A DNA stretch of 64,000 bases from Schizochytrium sp. TIO01 (Eukaryota > Sar > Bigyra > Thraustochytrida > Thraustochytriidae): the NCBI GenBank assembly GCA_004764695.1, contig SMSO01000033.1, forward strand, positions 2,061,001 to 2,125,000, read 5' to 3'. This document shows, in pieces, positions 11,413 to 22,258 of this stretch. A program made the translations under genes and the position numbers. The first letter of the stretch is position 1, and every line of letters begins with the position of its first letter. The notes under the pieces are model-generated. The model was given only the letters and a program-made list of their open reading frames with translations, was not told the DNA's origin and ran no database searches.

Positions 11413-12502
11413 CAGACACCCACTACGGAGAGGCCCCAAGAATTGCTTCTCCGAGGCAGTCTTCATCCCATGGAGTTCTTCTCTTCCTGGCGATGGTGGT
11501 GGTGGTGGTGATGGTCCTGCTTCGCGTGCTTTCTCTGCTTGCCTCGAAGGTTTCCTTTCCTTCGTCTTCTGCTCTTGTCGAGACGACCATCTTCAAGATG
11601 GCCACCATCACGATTGTGGCGACCGCCTCGATCGCCGTAGACAGACTTAGGCCTGAGCGGGGGTGCGCGAGGGTGTGTACGGGGACCGTTTCTGCGGCCT
11701 GAGGAGGGGCTCCATTTTAGTCGAGCATGAAACGGCGGCATGCTCGACCCACGCCCCAGCAACAAGCATGTCATACGTGCTATGCCCAAGCGCATCGAGT
11801 ACAAGAGGTGCCTCGGTCGCCGTCAGCAAACCAGTCGCGCCTGGGAGAGAGCCCCTTTTCTGCCTTTGGCGTCTCTGGTGATGGTGTTTCTACTGACATT
11901 TCTTGTCTTGACAGCCTTCTTAGACTGACAGTGCCACGGACCGCGGTTTTTCTTCCAGGGAGGGCTCAACTCAAAGGTCACCAGAGAGGAGGAACGCCAT
12001 CGTTTCAAGAGGAGAACCTCTAGACTAAGCGAGCCTGCGCGTGAAACCCTCGGCTCCCTACGCAGGTAGGCCGCTATGAAACGCAAGAGTAAAAGAAATA
12101 TGGTTTCTTTTTTTAGTGAAGCGTTTTCTTGCTATGAGTAATTTGTTGATTGATCGCCGAAGCCTTTCACTGCTAGGGTTTCTAGTAATGTCCGGTAGCG
12201 CCGGCTAAGAGGTAGTGGAATAGTTCATCTGGCGCAGCAGTGGGCTGCTCGGGCGAAACTCCAGCAAAAGCAAGTCGTGCTCATCAAACAGGTAAAAGGA
12301 AAGCTCAGACTAGTGTGCCATTAGCAAACCAAAAACAGAACCGGGACTCCCACTTTGCCCAGTTGGCGAGCGACGTCCTTGGCGTCACCGCCTGGAAGTA
12401 GTCCCTGCGACGAGTGCAGGACTTTGACGGGGCGAGGACTAACAGGGTAGCCAGCAGGCTTGTTCCGAGACAGCTGCTCCAAGGTCCTGAGAAAATAAGA
12501 CC

Positions 12503-15112
12503 ATGCAGTTTGTAGACGATGACGGCTGGGCCACGGCAACACCTTCGATGTTTCCGCCCCCGAGCTCAACTTCGCAGCGACCAACATTGACTGATTTCTC
12601 TTCCGAGGAGCGCATCAAAGCATCTATGGATGGCTGGTTCGATACCCGAACTGAGGAGACCAAGGATGATGGGGATGACAGCGAGCAAGACAGAGAGCTC
12701 GACGAAGAGTTTGAGCTCTCAGAAGATGAAGCGGAGGTGGACATCAAGCCGCTACCCAAGAGCTTTGATCTGAACAGCTTTATCGCAGCTCAGCAACTCA
12801 GGCAGAAGCAAGAAGAGGCCGCGCGAGCTCGTACAAACCAAGGCGATGAAAATGATGACCTGAACAGCCTCAGGCAAGCGCCAAGTTATCAGATGTTCGA
12901 GCGCAGCAATCTCGATTATGAGGAGTACCAGAACAATAAACTGAACCAAAGCAGCTCTGAGAGTAGTCTTGACGACCATGAAGATGATGAAGAAGATGAA
13001 GAAGAAATCGATGATTTTGTTGAAGAAGAGGACGAGGACGACGAATACGACGAGCACGAGCACAGCTTACACCTTGACTTGAACGATGAGAACGCAAACA
13101 TGAACAACCCAAATCGGCTCTCCTCTGCTTCCCTTGTGACCCCCATTAAGGGTCCGCTTAGCGACGACCGCTCGAGTATGGGGACTACAGTCACCACCGC
13201 AACCAACGTTACCACTGCTACCACTGCTACCACGGCAAGTGCTGCGAAGAGACGTGCACTTAAAGACAACGCCATCAAGGTCGCTGTACGCTGTCGTGCA
13301 CTTAACGATCGAGAGCTTGCTCTTGGCTCGACGTACTGTATCAAGATGGAGGGTGACGAGATAATGATTAACGCAGATCCCGAGGGCACTGGCGACCCCT
13401 ACAGCGTTATGGGTAGAGTTTCCCGACACAAGATCGCGAAGCGAATTTTTTCGTTCGACTACTGCTATGGGCCAGAGACCGAGCAAGAGCAAGTCTTCGA
13501 GGACATTGGAACTGGGGTACTGGAAAATGCCTTTGCTGGTTACAACGCCAGTGTGTTCGCGTATGGCCAAACAGGTTCTGGTAAAACGTACACAATGCTG
13601 GGTCAAGGTAAAGAAACGAGCCCAGAAGCAGGCTTGATCCCGCGCATCTGTAAGGCTTTGATGGATAAGCTTAGCGAAAACGATTGTCGGGGAGACCCGG
13701 AAACCTCTTGCCTCGGAACCGGCGAAGAGTCAACCACATACTCCTTAGAGGCCTCATATGTGGAGATTTACAACGAAAAGTGCATTGATCTTCTTGCACC
13801 ACCCCCTGGCAAAGGAGAGAGCGTGCCCAAACTTCGCGTTCGAGAAGATCCAAAGAAAGGACCTTACGTCGAGGATCTTACAACTGTGCCGGTGCGTAGC
13901 ATGCATGAGATTCGGCGGATGATGACTGTAGGCGCACGTACACGAACGGTGGCGTCCACCAACATGAACAGCAAATCTAGCCGCAGTCACGCAATCTTCA
14001 CGTTGGTCTTTAAGCAAACAACCATCGCGGGGGATTTGTCGAGCGCAACAGACACAGTGTCGAAGATTAATTTGGTTGATTTAGCCGGCTCTGAGCGCGT
14101 GAGTGCCAGTGGTGTGAAGGGAAAACATCTAACAGAGGCTGCCAATATCAACCGCTCTCTTCACACGCTAGGTCGAGTCATCAATGCTTTGTCTCGTGCC
14201 AGTTCAAAGAAGGCAACAAGCACATTTACACCTCTGAAGGAAAGTAGTGTGCTCAGCTACCTGACGCCCACCAAGGTTGAAAAGGAGCCTGTGATCCCGT
14301 ACCGCGACTCTACTTTGACCTGGCTCCTCAAGCCGAGTCTTGGTGGTAACTCGCGCACTACCATGTTTGCCACAGTAAGCCCGGCAACAATTAATTTTGA
14401 GGAGAGTCTTACAACCCTTCGGTATGCTCAAGAATGCTCTCGTGTCATGAACAAGGCGGTTGTAAACAGAGATGCTAACACGGAGATCATCATGGAGCTA
14501 CGCAATGAAATTGATTTACTGCGTGAGCGACTTGCACACCACACTGAGACAAGTCAGCACGTCCATTACCTTGAGGAGGCGAACAAGCAGATGGAGACCA
14601 AGATCCTCGAGCAAGTCGCCGCAAAGCGTAGCCATGCTAAGGCAATGAAGAGGAATGCAGAACGATTGTTGCAATCCGAAGCAGCCCGGGCTGTCGTTGA
14701 GCAGGAACTTGAGACAACACGGCTTGAGCTTTCTATTGTAACGGCGTTAAAGGACAAGATTGCTGCTGAGCATCGTCAGGCACAGGAGCGTATTGAGCAG
14801 TTGCAAATGCAGCTCGATGATGTAAATGTTGTTGAACGAACTGAACGAGTTGAGCAAGTTTTGGCAACTCCGCAGCCTGCTCGAGCTTCTCGTAAGTCGC
14901 GTAAGACCTTTGGCAGACTTTCAACCCTCTCAAGAAAACGTGGTAACAGCACAGCTTCTGCAGAGGGTCTTGAGCCTACAGAAGAGGAAGAGGAGATCTA
15001 CGAAGAGGCGCCTACAAAGGGCAACAAGAAATCCTGGCGGAAGCGCATCAAGAAGTTCTTGAAAAAGGTGACTGGTCAATCTACTCACAATTCTAAATCT
15101 AGCACAAAGTAA
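12503..15112 (+). CDS. Kinesin-3-like motor protein with N-terminal acidic extension and no FHA or PH domain
   Basis: The frame encodes 869 residues from an ATG at 12503. Residues 1-255 are disordered and very acidic (long D/E runs around 155-190, then a Thr-rich run). The motor spans about 256-655: NAIKVAVRCR, P-loop GQTGSGKT near 355, switch I SSRSH near 490, switch II DLAGSE near 526 and the microtubule-binding YRDSTLTWLL. The LTWLL...LGGNSRT pattern and the neck VVNRDANTEIIMELRNEI point to kinesin-3. Loop 12 carries an insertion of about 30 residues with TP motifs (TFTPLK, LTPTK). A coiled coil runs from about 665 to 795. The tail ends in a polybasic helix (WRKRIKKFLKKV) that could contact membrane or microtubules. 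The FHA and PH domains of typical KIF1/Unc104 motors are absent, and the N-extension recalls KIF14. It should be a plus-end motor, inferred from the N-kinesin layout. Confidence 0.93.
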   Translation: MQFVDDDGWATATPSMFPPPSSTSQRPTLTDFSSEERIKASMDGWFDTRTEETKDDGDDSEQDRELDEEFELSEDEAEVDIKPLPKSFDLNSFIAAQQLRQKQEEAARARTNQGDENDDLNSLRQAPSYQMFERSNLDYEEYQNNKLNQSSSESSLDDHEDDEEDEEEIDDFVEEEDEDDEYDEHEHSLHLDLNDENANMNNPNRLSSASLVTPIKGPLSDDRSSMGTTVTTATNVTTATTATTASAAKRRALKDNAIKVAVRCRALNDRELALGSTYCIKMEGDEIMINADPEGTGDPYSVMGRVSRHKIAKRIFSFDYCYGPETEQEQVFEDIGTGVLENAFAGYNASVFAYGQTGSGKTYTMLGQGKETSPEAGLIPRICKALMDKLSENDCRGDPETSCLGTGEESTTYSLEASYVEIYNEKCIDLLAPPPGKGESVPKLRVREDPKKGPYVEDLTTVPVRSMHEIRRMMTVGARTRTVASTNMNSKSSRSHAIFTLVFKQTTIAGDLSSATDTVSKINLVDLAGSERVSASGVKGKHLTEAANINRSLHTLGRVINALSRASSKKATSTFTPLKESSVLSYLTPTKVEKEPVIPYRDSTLTWLLKPSLGGNSRTTMFATVSPATINFEESLTTLRYAQECSRVMNKAVVNRDANTEIIMELRNEIDLLRERLAHHTETSQHVHYLEEANKQMETKILEQVAAKRSHAKAMKRNAERLLQSEAARAVVEQELETTRLELSIVTALKDKIAAEHRQAQERIEQLQMQLDDVNVVERTERVEQVLATPQPARASRKSRKTFGRLSTLSRKRGNSTASAEGLEPTEEEEEIYEEAPTKGNKKSWRKRIKKFLKKVTGQSTHNSKSSTK

Positions 15113-16908
15113 CTAGTACCAGCTTCTTCCTCCCCATAGCCGGTTTTCTTTCTTTTCTTCAAAAGAAACATGAATGGAAAGTTTTCAGTTAAGAAAACAA
15201 AGAACAGTTTGGAAAAGGGTGGAATACATCATTTCTGATTTTCAAAACATGTTTCTGAAATCGGTTGGACCTACCTCATTGAGTTACCCTTCGTCGCCTT
15301 TGCAAGTCTGCGACTCCTAAAAAACCAAAGTATATAGCTTGCCTTCATAACCTCAGAACCAGATATTATAGTTTTTCTTGTTCTTTTTTTTCTTTTTAGT
15401 TTTTTTTTTCTTTTTAAAATTAATTAAAAAAAACAAACAATCTTTTTAATGGAAATAAATAAATAAATAATGCAGTAACAACTGAGTTGGAGAGACAGGT
15501 GCATTTCGCATTGTAGATGCCTTCAAATTAGTATGAAAATGCATTGTGTTCTTGTCTTTAAGAGAAATAAAAACGGCCACACAAGAATGAGATCTATGCA
15601 AAAGCTCTCTCACGCAATAGATTCATGTCATCTCGCAATAAAATAATAGCTCTCATTACAGTTGAATTTGGAGTTGGGATTTTGGGTGTTATAAAACAAG
15701 CTACTCGCCAGCTGATGTTGGATTATTATTCACCACGAAGAACTCTAGCATTTGCTTTTGAAGTTCGTTTTATTCCATTGAACCATAGATGAAGTCATTC
15801 AGCTCGCACTATTGTGCGTGAAGATCGTACATGTCGTGGCCATCAGCGGTATTCCTTTTCGTAAAGCAGATCAGTACAAGTTAGTGTTCTTATCGCCTCC
15901 TCAACGCGTTAGTGCTTTCTTTTGCCTACAAGTGTGGGGTACTTGGAACGGTGGTACTAAACTTTCTCCAAGGTGTTGCCCAAATCCCTATTACTAGCGG
16001 GTTACTGAAGGGTTTTTAACATCACATCTTTCGTTGAGAACCCAAAACAATGTACAGGGCATGAAAAAGGAGACTTCGGGCAGTTCAAATCCAATGTAAT
16101 GAGATATGTAAATTAGTTCAGATAGATAGAGCAAATGAGTAGCAAGAGAGGCAGAATGGAATCGAAAGAAAAGAATAACATTTTTTCAACAACAACAATA
16201 AAAGAGGGAAACACATTTTTCAAAAGAGGGAACATAGCCGCCTCTTTTCGGATAAGGTAAATCTGAAGAGAAGCGCAGCGAAAATGGAGGCATAACGTAG
16301 CGCAGCGCACAAAACTGACAGAAACGATGACGCTACATTATTGAGTCTTGTCTTTTCTCCTTGGTAAAATAAATACAAAGGAATGATTGAACAAAACGCG
16401 GTACGCGCACCCAAACATGCTGCTATCTACAGCCTGTTTGGAACACTAAAAACTTAGCGTCGTTGGCATGGTGCCAGGAGGCATGCAAAAAAGCAAACAA
16501 TAGGCAAAAGGAGAGCTAGGGCGGAGGTGACCAAAGACAGTCAGAAGCTTGAAGAGAAACCAAAGGCCTCAAGAAACTCCTCAGATCTTAACGAAATCTT
16601 AAGACAAAAATTTCATGAGAAGAGACAATATCGTTCCGTAGCTTGATACAGTTGTCTACTCTGGGCGAATCAAGACCCTCGTCGAGCAAAGAAGTAAAGC
16701 AAAGAATCAACCGAGCCCGGTTTGCTAGAGAAAGATATTGCTGGAGCACCAAGTCTGCACAAAAGGGGAAAGCGAATGTTTGCATTCCACAGTAGTCAAT
16801 CTTGACCCAGCTTGTTTGCCTATCACTTCAATGTGCTCATTCGTCTGGAAGACATGAAGGCAGCGTACTGAAGAATACGAACAAGCAAATACGTAACGAT
16901 CTCCTTAA
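15113..16908. other. Convergent intergenic region, AT-rich
   Basis: This 1.8 kb stretch between the kinesin and WASP stop codons has T-runs and A-runs near 15375-15440 and an (AAAT)n stretch near 15450-15470. No supported gene or RNA is seen. Confidence 0.45.
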
Positions 16909-18897
16909 TTAGTCGCTCCATTCATCCTCTGAGTCGGAGTCGCTCATTGCCGCCCTACGTTCGTTCATGGTCTCAATAAGCTTGGCCATGAGCTGATTTT
17001 GTGCCTTGGGTTTCATTGCACCAAGATCCGGGAGTGCCTTGCCACTTCCATTAGTTCGTCTGGGTGCCACGGATGGTGTTCCCACTCTTCTAAGGTCAAC
17101 TCCTTGTTGAATTCCAGCAAGAAGTCCTGCATTGGCCCTTGGTATGGCCGGCATGGAGGGTTTCTTCGTGATCGGTTTAGGCGGAGGCGGCGGCAAGGCA
17201 AACCTTGGGGTCGGTGGAGTGCTCTGGACAGTCTCTTCGTCCTCGTCCTCGGGGATGGCTGCTAGGGCCGGAAGCGGCGGAAGCTCGGGCATCGGAGGTG
17301 GTGCTGGTGGCACCACTGGCAACGGGGGCGGTGGCGGCGGGGGCAGATTTGGCGGTGTTCCTCTGTTGAAGGCCATCGGGGGTTTCGAAGTCGGTAGCGG
17401 GGGAGGCTTGGCCTTTGATTTCCTCAAACTCAAAGAGATGCGGCGACTTGTACGTTCTGATTTAGCCATGCTCAGCCTCATTCTTGCTGCTTCGTTCTTC
17501 GCTCTCAGTTCTGCAATCTCTGCCATGATGCGGTCTCTTTCTGCTGCTGCCTCCTCAGCCTCGTGCCGAGCCTTTTCTGCATCTTCTCGTGCCTTTTCGG
17601 CGGCTCGTTCAGCTTCCTCTTCTTCAGGTGACTTGCGAACCCTTGCCAGGCTTGCACGGTAGTTGTTTACGGCCATATGAAGCGTCTTTTCTGCTTCAGC
17701 TGCTGCCTTCGCCTGGACCTGTGCTTCCTTTTCCTTCGCGCGGAGCTCTTTATTTGCCTTCTTAAGCTCCCTCCTTGGCGGCAGAGGGGGCGGTGCCGCC
17801 TGCTTATTGGTGGACCTCCTGGTGCTGCTCTGATCGTCACCTTCATCATCTGCAAAATCCTCATCCTCATCCACAGTTGCTGAGTCTTCTTCAATCTGCG
17901 CGGCTGCGGCGCGGGCTTGTTCTGCCTCCTGAGCGGCGATATAGGACTGGTTGTCGTCCTCCCAGGCCTGGAGCGCGGTTTGTTCAGCCTCGTAGGCAGC
18001 GAGGTCAGCGTAATATTGGCGCATCTCTTCTTCGTACTTGGCATAGGCCGCCAGCTCCTCTTCAGAGAGTTCCTCCACGGCATCTCCGATCTGGTCCTCA
18101 GTCAGGTCCTCATAGTCAGGGTCCTGTTGATATAACACGGTAACCTGCTGTTGGCGCTCGGCTTGCTGGATCGTGGCCATAATAGCTGCAGCCGTTTCCG
18201 GGTTCTCAAGGTCCTTCTTACGTACACCTGCCTGCTTGAAGAGTTGCTTCCACTGCGGGTTGAGATGGTTCACGTCAAAGGTGCCATCAGCGTTCACACC
18301 AACATGCTGGTTGTGCTGCAGCATGCGAACTTGGCCAATTCGCAATGACTCGCGGCCCTTGGACTTGGAGCTTCCGCCGCCAAAAATACCGCCGAAGAGG
18401 CCTTTCTTTTCCTTGCGCAGTAGATTCGCGCCAGCATTGGACTTGCTTGTGGGGCGTAGTGCCATTACCTTGCTGAGGAAGGTGCGGGCCTCGCCCTGAT
18501 CTGCGAAGCAAAATCCCGCGACAGCATCTTCAATCTCAATTGCATGGAACTGTGCATTGAGGACTTCGTAGTTAATGTCCAGGTATAGTTCATAAGAAAA
18601 TCGCAGCGAGAACGTTTTGAGGTCGTAGATTTGAAAGACAAGAGCGTCTACGGCGCGATCGATAATGAGAACGAGAGCACCTACAACGTTAGTGGTTGTC
18701 CACTCCTCGTTGCTTAGGTTCTTAAAGGTACGCAGAATAGAGTCCTTGGGAGGTTTGCGTGCAACACGAGGATCTGGGGACGCGAGGTGAAGTCTTGCGA
18801 TAGCTGCCGCGACCACTGTCTGCCGAGCGCCAATGACTGTCTGAAGTTTGTGCCTCTCATCTTGAGTGATCAAAGGCACGCTCATAAGGCCTGCCAT
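16909..18897 (-). CDS. WASP/N-WASP-type Arp2/3 activator: WH1, basic-CRIB, helical insert, Pro-rich, WH2-central-acidic
   Basis: The first in-frame ATG is at 18897 and gives 662 residues. Coding signal continues upstream to 19146 with no ATG before an in-frame stop at 19168-19170, so an upstream exon may exist. In order: a WH1/EVH1 domain (about 13-147, ending GFCFADQGEA); a basic patch with GLFGGIFGGG (about 161-180); a CRIB/GTPase-binding motif (IG at 187-188, HNQHVG at 195-200, then FDVNHLNPQWKQLFKQAGV); a Glu/Ala/Arg-rich helical stretch of about 230 residues; a polyproline block for profilin/SH3 binding; WH2 (NAGLLAGIQQGVDLRRVG, 589-606); a central helix (LMAKLIETMNERRAAM); and an acidic tail DSDSEDEWSD with the Arp2/3-contact Trp. 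Such proteins start branched actin at membranes under Rho-family GTPase control. The long helical insert is unusual. Confidence 0.93.
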   Translation of the reverse strand: MAGLMSVPLITQDERHKLQTVIGARQTVVAAAIARLHLASPDPRVARKPPKDSILRTFKNLSNEEWTTTNVVGALVLIIDRAVDALVFQIYDLKTFSLRFSYELYLDINYEVLNAQFHAIEIEDAVAGFCFADQGEARTFLSKVMALRPTSKSNAGANLLRKEKKGLFGGIFGGGSSKSKGRESLRIGQVRMLQHNQHVGVNADGTFDVNHLNPQWKQLFKQAGVRKKDLENPETAAAIMATIQQAERQQQVTVLYQQDPDYEDLTEDQIGDAVEELSEEELAAYAKYEEEMRQYYADLAAYEAEQTALQAWEDDNQSYIAAQEAEQARAAAAQIEEDSATVDEDEDFADDEGDDQSSTRRSTNKQAAPPPLPPRRELKKANKELRAKEKEAQVQAKAAAEAEKTLHMAVNNYRASLARVRKSPEEEEAERAAEKAREDAEKARHEAEEAAAERDRIMAEIAELRAKNEAARMRLSMAKSERTSRRISLSLRKSKAKPPPLPTSKPPMAFNRGTPPNLPPPPPPPLPVVPPAPPPMPELPPLPALAAIPEDEDEETVQSTPPTPRFALPPPPPKPITKKPSMPAIPRANAGLLAGIQQGVDLRRVGTPSVAPRRTNGSGKALPDLGAMKPKAQNQLMAKLIETMNERRAAMSDSDSEDEWSD

Positions 18898-19146
18898 GTT
18901 GCGCTGTTGATTGTTATTATTGTTGTTGATATTCTTCAGGTTTCGGGTGTTGGGGTTAGCTGAGCTCGAGGCTGTCGAGCCGTTCCGGGAATTCTCGTTG
19001 TTTGTGGCAACTCGAGCGTCCCGGCGGTCAAGCCAGGAAGGTGGTCTTACAACGCCCTGCGTGGTGCTTGGCGCGTTAGTCCACCGGGCCTGCTGTCCGG
19101 CAGCCTTCGTCCTCTTGTAGTTTGAGCTCTGGCCACGAGAACTCAC
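18898..19146 (-). other. Probable additional N-terminal coding sequence of the WASP gene (no ATG)
   Basis: In frame with the WASP gene, 83 further codons lie upstream of its first ATG, rich in Ser, Asn and Arg with PPSWLDRR. An in-frame TGA lies at 19168-19170, and no ATG falls between it and 18897. The piece may be the end of an exon joined to an upstream ATG-bearing exon, or simply 5' UTR. The WH1 domain is complete without it, so I cannot decide. Confidence 0.45.
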
Positions 19147-19170
19147 GTTCTCGCCGCCGCCGTCGCCTCA

Positions 19171-22100
19171 GTGAGTGTTCTGCCCCTTTTGCTGTCGCTT
19201 GTTGAGCGAAGCAGCTTGGAAAGCTTGCCACGAATTCCCTCCTTCTCCTCTCCTCTTGCAGGTGAAAGTTGGCCTTACCTCGACGATGGACAGAGATCGA
19301 ATGAGCACGTGACCAAAATGAGAAAGTCAAGAAACAAAGAAAAGCAGAATGAACCAAACGAAACACGTGCGGAGAAAGCAACCCGATGCCTTCTCTCTCC
19401 CACACACCCTTACGATGATCGCCTTCTCGAGGGTGCGATACACCGGGGAGGTTTAGCCTGTTTGTCTCTCTAGGAGGAGCAGGCAAGTCCGCGACTTTGC
19501 ACAAAACTGAGCAGAGCTCGATTTGCCAAGCTTGAAACAAGCAGAGAGGGACAAACAAATGACGGTCTATGATAATCTAACGTGGAGGTGAGAATATCAG
19601 CCCGAGCAACTCGAATCAATTCACTGCGCTTCTTTTCTATTCAGCCAAAGCCAATATAGTATAGCAAACCTGAGTACGTACACAGGACGACAATGTATAG
19701 CTCAACACGATGAATAAAATAAATGCGAGAGTCAATTAATGAGCGCGTGCACCCACACTCCCTCGCTCACTCACACACGCGGTCGTGTGTATTTTATCCG
19801 TGTACTAAAATAGCTCTTAGGTGAGTCTATAGCCAGGACACGTGCGCACAATGTATTAAAATCGCCTCTGGCTCCACTATTGTACGTGTTATTGAATAAA
19901 TGAACGATGTCCTTTTTTCTCCTCTGCTAATCTATGATCTATCTGTAGCAAAGAGTGTTCCAAGTCGATAGGTAGATTAAAAAGTTCAATTGATGTGCTG
20001 ATGATTCCTTTGATTGACTGATCGATCGATTGACTGATTGATTGATTGATTGTCTTCTGCTGATCGACTCACCGCTCTTGTCCGCTAAGAACCAGGGCAA
20101 GGCACCGGCCGATATCTCTAGCGGCAAGGGCACCTACGGGATCTGCAGACTCGTCGCCCTAGAACCTACTCAGAGAGGAGAACTCCGCAGCAGCGAGAAC
20201 CCGTCCAAAGTAGAAGTAGGGATGAGCAACAAAACAACAAAAAGACTCGCAGGGAAAGCAAGAAAGACGCTGCGCTCCCGATGCCGATGGCCAGCACGAG
20301 CCGCCGAGCGAAGTACCGGCGGGGCCGCGGCGTACCGGTACAGGGAATCGGGAGACCCTGTGTAGGATGCGCGGTTCTGCCGAAAGCCTCTGGAGGAGGC
20401 TGGCGGCGCGGCGGGTCAGCGCTGCGCACAAGCCAAGTTGAACTGGAGACGAGGCGGAAAGAGAGAAGGACACATGAAAATACGGAAAGCCAAAGTGGAG
20501 ATAAATGGGCCAGAGGGTATGAGGGGGGGAGTCTGCTGTAGTGGAGACAGAGTGAGACGATGAAGAAATTAATGGAGGTATTCTCACAATAAAGTTTATC
20601 CGACACTGGCTGGTGCGGGGGAGGGGATATATGAAACTTCGGCCCCAATCGTAGTCTGTTCCTGGTATCGCGATAATTTGGCAAAGAGAAGTTCTATTAT
20701 ATTTTGTCAGTGACGGATGAATAGTATCTTAAAATTATACAATACCCCTTATTTGCACACAAGTTAGATCCTGGATGCATGAAGAGACCTAAGCCTTTAG
20801 GGGTATAGTAGAAACTATGAAGTCAACATTTATTTAATCCGAAATGGGCATACCAACTTCGCTTGATCGAAGCCACAGTTTTCTGGTCATCACACGCACG
20901 TCGCTTTTACTCTTTCTAGTATCAGAATAGAAGGGTATATGCGGCGAGGTCAATAGATTTCTGCAAGTTCTACTTTTAAGTTGTAGGTCCTTGTACATTT
21001 TCATTTTGGTTGTAGCCTGGAATTATTACTACCATTTTGCTATTTCCATCTATTTATATTACCAGGATATTAGGCAGTGCTCGTAGTACGGGTACGTACC
21101 TCCACGAATCGCGAGACCGTGTGTACCCGGACATTCAGCTACATGATTTCTTATCAATTTTAAGAATGAATATGGTCCTTCGGAGGAAAGCCCTGATTCT
21201 GCGAAAGTACCTACTACTGCGCTCGAAATGCTTACATGAGGCATGTGCATGTATAACCACTGTTAATCAGGGTTTTACGACTATAGCTGATAAGCCCTAA
21301 TGATCAATGCTACGATGAAACGTTCTCTTCACAGAGTCAATTCTTATTCATTATCCCTGGGAGAGGCATCATCGACTGAGGGAGGAATCAATGCCGAGCA
21401 CTCAATTTGTTAGGTACCTGCTAAGGAGTTGCACACTGACAAAGAGCGTTCACATAAAAGGAGATTGCGAATCGATTCAAGTCGTAATACTACCTAAGTA
21501 GTTTTTCGAATCCATTTTGCACACAGACATCCGAGCCGATCGAGGAGGGTGAGACGATGATGACGAGTCATGGAATGTAGAAAAAGGTACTTTCATTATT
21601 CCACATAACAGAGCAAAACTACTCTTCATCGGTTTCATTGTGAAAAAATTATGGAAGCCTGATACATGGATCCTGTGTTTATCGAAATGAAAGAGGAGAT
21701 ATAACCGAATTACCTGTGGCATAGTAGCTTGGCGCAACTATTGCTTGGGTTGTCTTTTCTGCATTTATGTTTCGCAAACAAAGACAAATGGTTTGTTTAC
21801 TTAAATGGAATGACTCGTTCAAGCATTTGTTTTGCCGGGATTCATTTGAACCAAGTTTATAAGCGCAAGTTTGGTAGTATCCTATTCAATTTTGAGTAGA
21901 TTATAGGATTGTTGCTTGATACTTTGTAGATTATAGTGTCTCTTTTAGAGCGCCTAAATTGGCGTACTGGGTTATTGGTTTAGGGACTACCTTCTTATGT
22001 CTATCACTGATGTATGCTGCGGAACACAAGAGATTATCCATAAGTTGATACAATATTTAAAGAGAGTGGTTTTTCAAAATCCAATAATACATACATTTAT

Positions 22101-22258
22101 AAAACCTCGTAACAAGTAATAGTACCATAAACATTAAAAAATGGTGCTCATCAAGGTCCAAAGCGAAGAGCATCTTTCGTACTTCCCTAAAGAGCAAGAT
22201 TCTATAGCCGATATAGGGCTTTAACTGTCGGAACCGTGTTTCACAATGAAAGGCTTAG
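19171..22258. other. Intergenic region upstream of WASP
   Basis: This 3 kb stretch holds the likely WASP promoter, a (GATT)-type microsatellite near 20012-20053 and a GC-rich patch at about 20085-20420 that contrasts with AT-rich flanks. The patch contains short inverted repeats. Beyond 20700 the DNA is AT-rich without a supported gene. Confidence 0.4.

Larger units (their letters stand above)
8893..12502. other. Intergenic region between divergent Nup54 and kinesin genes
   Basis: This 3.6 kb stretch has no gene I can support. An unassigned frame on the minus strand at about 10363-10734 could encode 123 residues from an ATG, with one or two hydrophobic stretches; it resembles nothing known and is probably chance. 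Microsatellites lie at 11271-11355 and 11394-11412. A block of overlapping open frames at 11423-12090 on both strands, rich in His and Arg codons, comes from local base composition. The kinesin leader and promoter should lie in the last part. Confidence 0.4.

Noticed and set aside
11423-12090. Overlapping Arg/His-rich frames before the kinesin gene
   Set aside because: Open on both strands in several phases and His run comes from a GGT/ACC microsatellite; no family resemblance.
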